Shown piece after piece: positions 20,043 through 23,070 of a stretch of 23,070 nt of DNA. The notes beneath the pieces were generated by a model that was given only the letters and a program-made list of their open reading frames with translations, was not told where the DNA came from and made no database searches. The position numbers were made by a program, and so were the translations under genes. Every line of letters begins with the position of its first letter. Position 1 is the stretch's first letter. Source of the stretch: Pelomyxa schiedti (lineage: Eukaryota > Evosea > Pelobiontida > Pelomyxidae); the NCBI GenBank assembly GCA_020536535.1, contig JAHLWZ010001062.1, forward strand, positions 1 through 23,070. The letters are read 5' to 3'.

Positions 20043-22852
20043 ATGTCTGCATTCTTTCAAGGAAACGGAAGGCCTTCCCGAATGATACACAGATCTACAG
20101 ATCAAAAAGGAAAAAAGCGAGGCAGGCAGATGAGCCAGCAGCACGCAGACGCGCAGGCAACGGCCAACAACAGCAACAACAACAAGGCGGCGACAGCGCA
20201 GCAGGTGCTGCCGTCGACGCCGACCGCGATCTCGCAGTCGGCGCCCCGCGGCGGGCCGGGGACCAGCCTCACCCCGCAGACCCAGCCGAGCGGCGCCGCC
20301 GCCACCGCCTCCCATCGGCAGCACCACTCCCACACGAGGAAAAAGCTGACGCAGCAGCAGCAGCAGCAGGCGCTCTCTGCGTCGGCTGCCGCAGCATCGT
20401 CCTCTGGCGCCCAGGGGGCTGCCCACAGCGGGGCGGGGGACATGGTAGTGGGGGTCGGGAACATCGGGCAGGTGACGCCGATGACGCAGCCGCCGCCCCC
20501 GGCGCTGAGCAGCGCGGTGGCAACGGGAGCGGGAGGGGGAGGGGGCGGAGGCGGGGGCTCGAGGGGCGAGGGGCGGGGAGGCTCCCGGGGGGGCGGCGGG
20601 GGGGGCTCGCGCGGGGAATATGGCGTGGCGGCGCCCCTCGTGGTGGAGCCACCTCAAGCCAGTTCAGCTACTGCCGACTGCTTTCTGTGCTTGGTTGGCT
20701 TTGTTTTTTTTTTCGACATATTTTTTTTTGGGTGTTAGTATTATTATGTTAACTCTGGTTTATTCAAAAGAAAGCAAAAGCACCTTGTGATCACAACTTC
20801 CCATGTGGACGTTGTGTCAGCATGAAAGTACCTCACATGTGCCTTAGCGCGTGTGTCCTCACTTTTTTTTTTTTTTTGAATTTTTTCCAAAAATCGTGTT
20901 TAGTACATACCAACCATTCTCCTTTCTTCCAACAGAGATAGCATTAATAGACGATTGCACTCTTCTCAATCTTCAGCAGCAAAAGTGTGTGGTCTTAACA
21001 TATTACTTCCTTTTGTAAATGCACCTTGTATATTCCAGCTTGATCCATCATTTATTCTTGGGGAACTGAGTGCAATGAAGCGGGAGCAACGGAAACTCTA
21101 TGAAGAGGTCATGTCCCTACGAAAACAGAATGAGAGGTTGGAGATGGCTCTTGCCAGTCAATCCCCTTCCTTATCCCCTGCATCCTCCGGATCATTCTCT
21201 TGTCATTCTCCCCAACTTCTTTTGACTGAATTAAATAGTATGTAGTATAACTTTTGGAGCACATTTTTCTTCATAGGTTTTGAAATCAAATAATTCAAGT
21301 GTCTTATTTACTAACTGAAAGTAAAGAATCCCACAGTTCTTCAGACCATGAGCGCACACCACTCCTCCGAATGGGCCGTGCAATGGTGGTTTCGAATCCA
21401 ACCCCACCAGCTCCAGCAACTAAAGGGATGTTGTTGCAAGACCAGCAAGCCATTGTAATATTTGATCTGAGCCAAAATCCCGCCACAGTTTTGAATGCCA
21501 CAGAACGATTTTGTCAAGTCTTAGGCTATGGAGTGGTTCGTACTCCATCTGCTTGTGGCAATGAATTTTCAACAAGAACTACAGGAGGAAGTTATGGGAA
21601 TGGCCTGGCACAAACTGATACACCGGGATTATGTTGACCGAACCATGAACATTCTCCAAAAAAACATGAACAATACAATTGACATCGACCAGTTATATGT
21701 TCACAAAGATGGCAGATTATTTAGTGCAAATGACACCCATCGGATATTTTTGAACCCAGAAGGTTTGCAATAACTGATAACACCCAAAAAATGAAATTCT
21801 GTTGTTCAATAGGAAAACCTCTTCTTGACATTGTATCGGTTCGTCTCCATACAACTGAACCGCACATAACAGGCCTCCAAGCCCTCCCTCCACCTATGTG
21901 AGATTTGACAATTCAATTTCTTATTTCATTCTAATCACAGCTAAGTGGTCCACCAATGCTAGAGGGAGCCGAATCGCTTGTATCTTCGTTATCTCCTAAA
22001 ACCTATCACGCACAGCATTCGATCTCACGTGGCTCTTCTCGTCCTCCAGCACGCACATTGGCTTACCCTTACCCCTCAGTGCACCCACTTCCCAGTCAGG
22101 TGCACAACTTTTTTTTTTTTAATTTCGTAATATCCCTCTAGCAGCCAGCATATTGGCCAGATACAGGCCCAGTAATGCCACCTCAGCTTCCATACATTTC
22201 TACTCCCTCCACCAACGGTTTAACACAGTCGGACAACATCACCAACGCCGATCCGTGTAAAAGTACTGACCAGCATTTTCCTACATACAGTTCTCAAAAT
22301 CCAAGTATCAAACTTCCCACAGTAACACATTTTTACTTACTTGATGCAGGATTTAGTGACCCAGGGTGTGGAGGGTATGTACCTTCCATTTCTACAACAC
22401 CGTATGATCAGACCTGTGGCGCACAGCCTAACCTTAGTCCACACGGCAATGTATCCACAGCACCCCTATACACTACACAACCAATGCTTCACATGCAACA
22501 ACCCATCCAACAACCTCCACAACTACAAATGCCACTCCCACTTCCACAACAAAACCTTCAAGGCAACCTCCAACCACTCCCCGAGGAGCACCTTCCACAA
22601 TTACCAATGCAACCATTAGCAACCCCCACACCACCCCCTCCAATACCCTTTGGGGTTCAAATGCAACAAATGGAGGTCAACCAACACCAAATCCCACAAC
22701 ATCAACATCAGCAACAGCAACACAACTTAGCTATGCCATTCACTCCAGGCCATGTGGATGCCAACGGCGTCCAGAAGGGCAGCTATACTGAAGATGAACT
22801 CTTCCAACTTATTATGGACTCGGAAGCTTTCACTGTGCACAACATTCCCTAA
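20043..22852 (+). CDS. Coiled-coil PAS-domain protein, probable transcription regulator
   Basis: Start ATG 20043 (MSAFFQGNGRPSRM). Exon 1 carries a basic KGKKRGR stretch (possible nuclear signal), Asn/Gln/Ala/Ser low complexity, a Gln run from six CAG codons and a Gly/Arg region (RGG-like). After an intron of about 240 nt come DSINRRLHSSQSSAAK and, past a 54-nt intron (20985-21038), a leucine-zipper-like coiled coil (ELSAMKREQRKLYEEVMSL, RKQNERLEMAL). The PAS domain then reads QAIVIFDLSQNPATVLNATE, RFCQVLGYG, EEVMGMAWHKLIHRDYVDR, YVHKDGRLFSANDTHRIF and GKPLLDIVSVRLHTTEP over three exons. The rest is Pro/Gln-rich, with a more complex C terminus (YTEDELFQLIMDSEAF) that may be an acidic activation or contact motif. 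No DNA-binding basic region precedes the zipper, so it may be a coactivator rather than a bZIP factor. The end of exon 1 (about 20690) and one junction near 21900 are approximate. Confidence 0.8.
20353..20370 (+). repeat. (CAG)6 trinucleotide repeat
   Basis: Six pure CAG units encoding six Gln in exon 1 of the PAS protein; a likely length-variable site. Confidence 0.85.
20525..20616 (+). other. G-quadruplex-prone, RGG-coding segment
   Basis: About 90 bases made largely of G runs (GGG to GGGGGGGG) with short spacers, on the coding strand, so the mRNA would carry them too. It encodes a nine-Gly run followed by SRGEGRGGSRGGGGGGSRGE. It is far more GC-rich than the rest of the window. Confidence 0.75.
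20695..20937 (+). other. Probable long intron in the PAS gene
   Basis: T-rich, AT-rich stretch with stops in all plus-strand frames, between the GC-rich exon 1 and the AACAG acceptor before DSINRR. A GTTGGC donor lies after the codons for FLCL at 20695; other donors upstream are possible. It contains a T run at about 20863-20877. Confidence 0.5.
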
Positions 22853-22953
22853 CCCACCAACACAAAACCAAAAAAACCCCCAAAACACGTGGAATGACGT
22901 TTTGCTATATTCGATACATGATATAAGATACTCTTTTTTTTTTTTGTTACTTG
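22853..22953. other. Convergent 3' ends, PAS protein / EF-hand gene
   Basis: 101 bases between stop codons, with A-rich and T-rich tracts (22866-22886, 22933-22945) fitting 3' processing on opposite strands. Confidence 0.55.
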
Positions 22954-23070
22954 TTACTCCCCTGTTAGAATAGCTACAAACTCGTCTTTGCTAACCATTC
23001 CATCACCTTGGGTTACAGTTAGTGATGTTGAGTGAGAACGCCATATACCGTCTTTGTCAGCTTCGGCAAT
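22954..23070 (-). CDS. EF-hand calcium-binding protein, C-terminal fragment
   Basis: Only the 3' end lies in the window. Exon 23070-23049 and exon 23006-22954 are split by a 42-nt GT-AG intron (23048-23007, with CTAAC) inside the calcium loop. Joined, they read IAEADKDGDGMVSKDEF followed by VAILTGE and the stop at 22954-22956. This is a complete EF-hand loop (D-x-D-x-D-G-x-V-S-x-x-E) near the C terminus, as in the last EF hand of calmodulin, centrin or calcineurin B-like proteins. Which of these it is cannot be told from this piece. Confidence 0.85.
   Translation of the reverse strand: MAEADKDGIWRSHSTSLTVTQGDGMVSKDEFVAILTGE

Noticed and set aside
19866-20657. Long minus-strand open frame (263 codons), Arg/Pro/Ala-rich
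   Set aside because: It is the complement of the GC-rich low-complexity exon 1 of the PAS gene and overlaps glutamine synthetase exon 1; its composition is explained by that.
21060-21160. bZIP domain in the PAS protein
   Set aside because: The heptad helix is present, but the preceding residues (SSQSSAAKLDPSFILG) lack the Asn/Arg basic region.
22330-22351. Possible 28-nt intron in the last exon of the PAS gene (GTAACA...GATGCAG)
   Set aside because: Removal would break a long reading frame that is open to a sensible C terminus, and 28 nt is shorter than any other intron here.
1-23070. CRISPR array, bacterial operon, rRNA genes, intact transposon or virus
   Set aside because: No regularly spaced direct repeats with unique spacers, no rRNA-like blocks, no transposase, reverse transcriptase or capsid motifs, and introns throughout.

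Overview
The window is nuclear DNA of a eukaryote with a compact, intron-rich genome, probably a free-living protist. I reconstructed eight genes by following splice junctions and conserved protein motifs. Most introns are only about 35-55 nt long (GT-AG, often with a CTAAC/TTAAC-like branch site), and at least two look like GC-AG introns. An RWP-RK factor, a type III glutamine synthetase, a heterotrimeric G-protein gamma subunit and a metazoan-like TFIIIC largest subunit together argue against an animal or fungus. They fit an amoebozoan or another deep-branching protist. This placement is inference; the sequence alone does not name the species.

Layout: (1) 331-3300, minus: glutamine-rich RWP-RK transcription factor. 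(2) 3829-10456, minus: largest, B-block-binding subunit of TFIIIC (GTF3C1-like), many exons. (3) about 11001-12153, plus: ceramide synthase (TLC domain). (4) 12414-12831, minus: G-protein gamma subunit ending in a CaaX box. (5) 13278-16947, plus: PWP2/UTP1 WD40 protein of the small-subunit processome, with an RG-rich tail. (6) 17045-19902, minus: type III glutamine synthetase. (7) 20043-22852, plus: large Gly/Gln-rich protein with a coiled coil and a PAS domain, a probable transcription regulator. (8) 22954-23070, minus: 3' end of an EF-hand protein, cut by the window edge.

From gene 2 onward the strands alternate strictly, giving convergent pairs with about 100-260 bp between stop codons and divergent pairs sharing short promoters (about 140 bp between the starts of genes 6 and 7). 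There is no sign of an operon, CRISPR array, intact mobile element or rRNA/tRNA gene. Functions are mostly housekeeping: Pol III transcription (TFIIIC), ribosome assembly (PWP2), sphingolipid synthesis, nitrogen assimilation, G-protein and calcium signalling, plus two low-complexity-rich regulators. I did not find an obviously new multi-gene system. The points most worth checking are the linkage of an RWP-RK factor and a PAS regulator to glutamine synthetase, a B-box-like element just upstream of the TFIIIC gene, the RGG/G-quadruplex segment of the PAS protein, and the intron biology.
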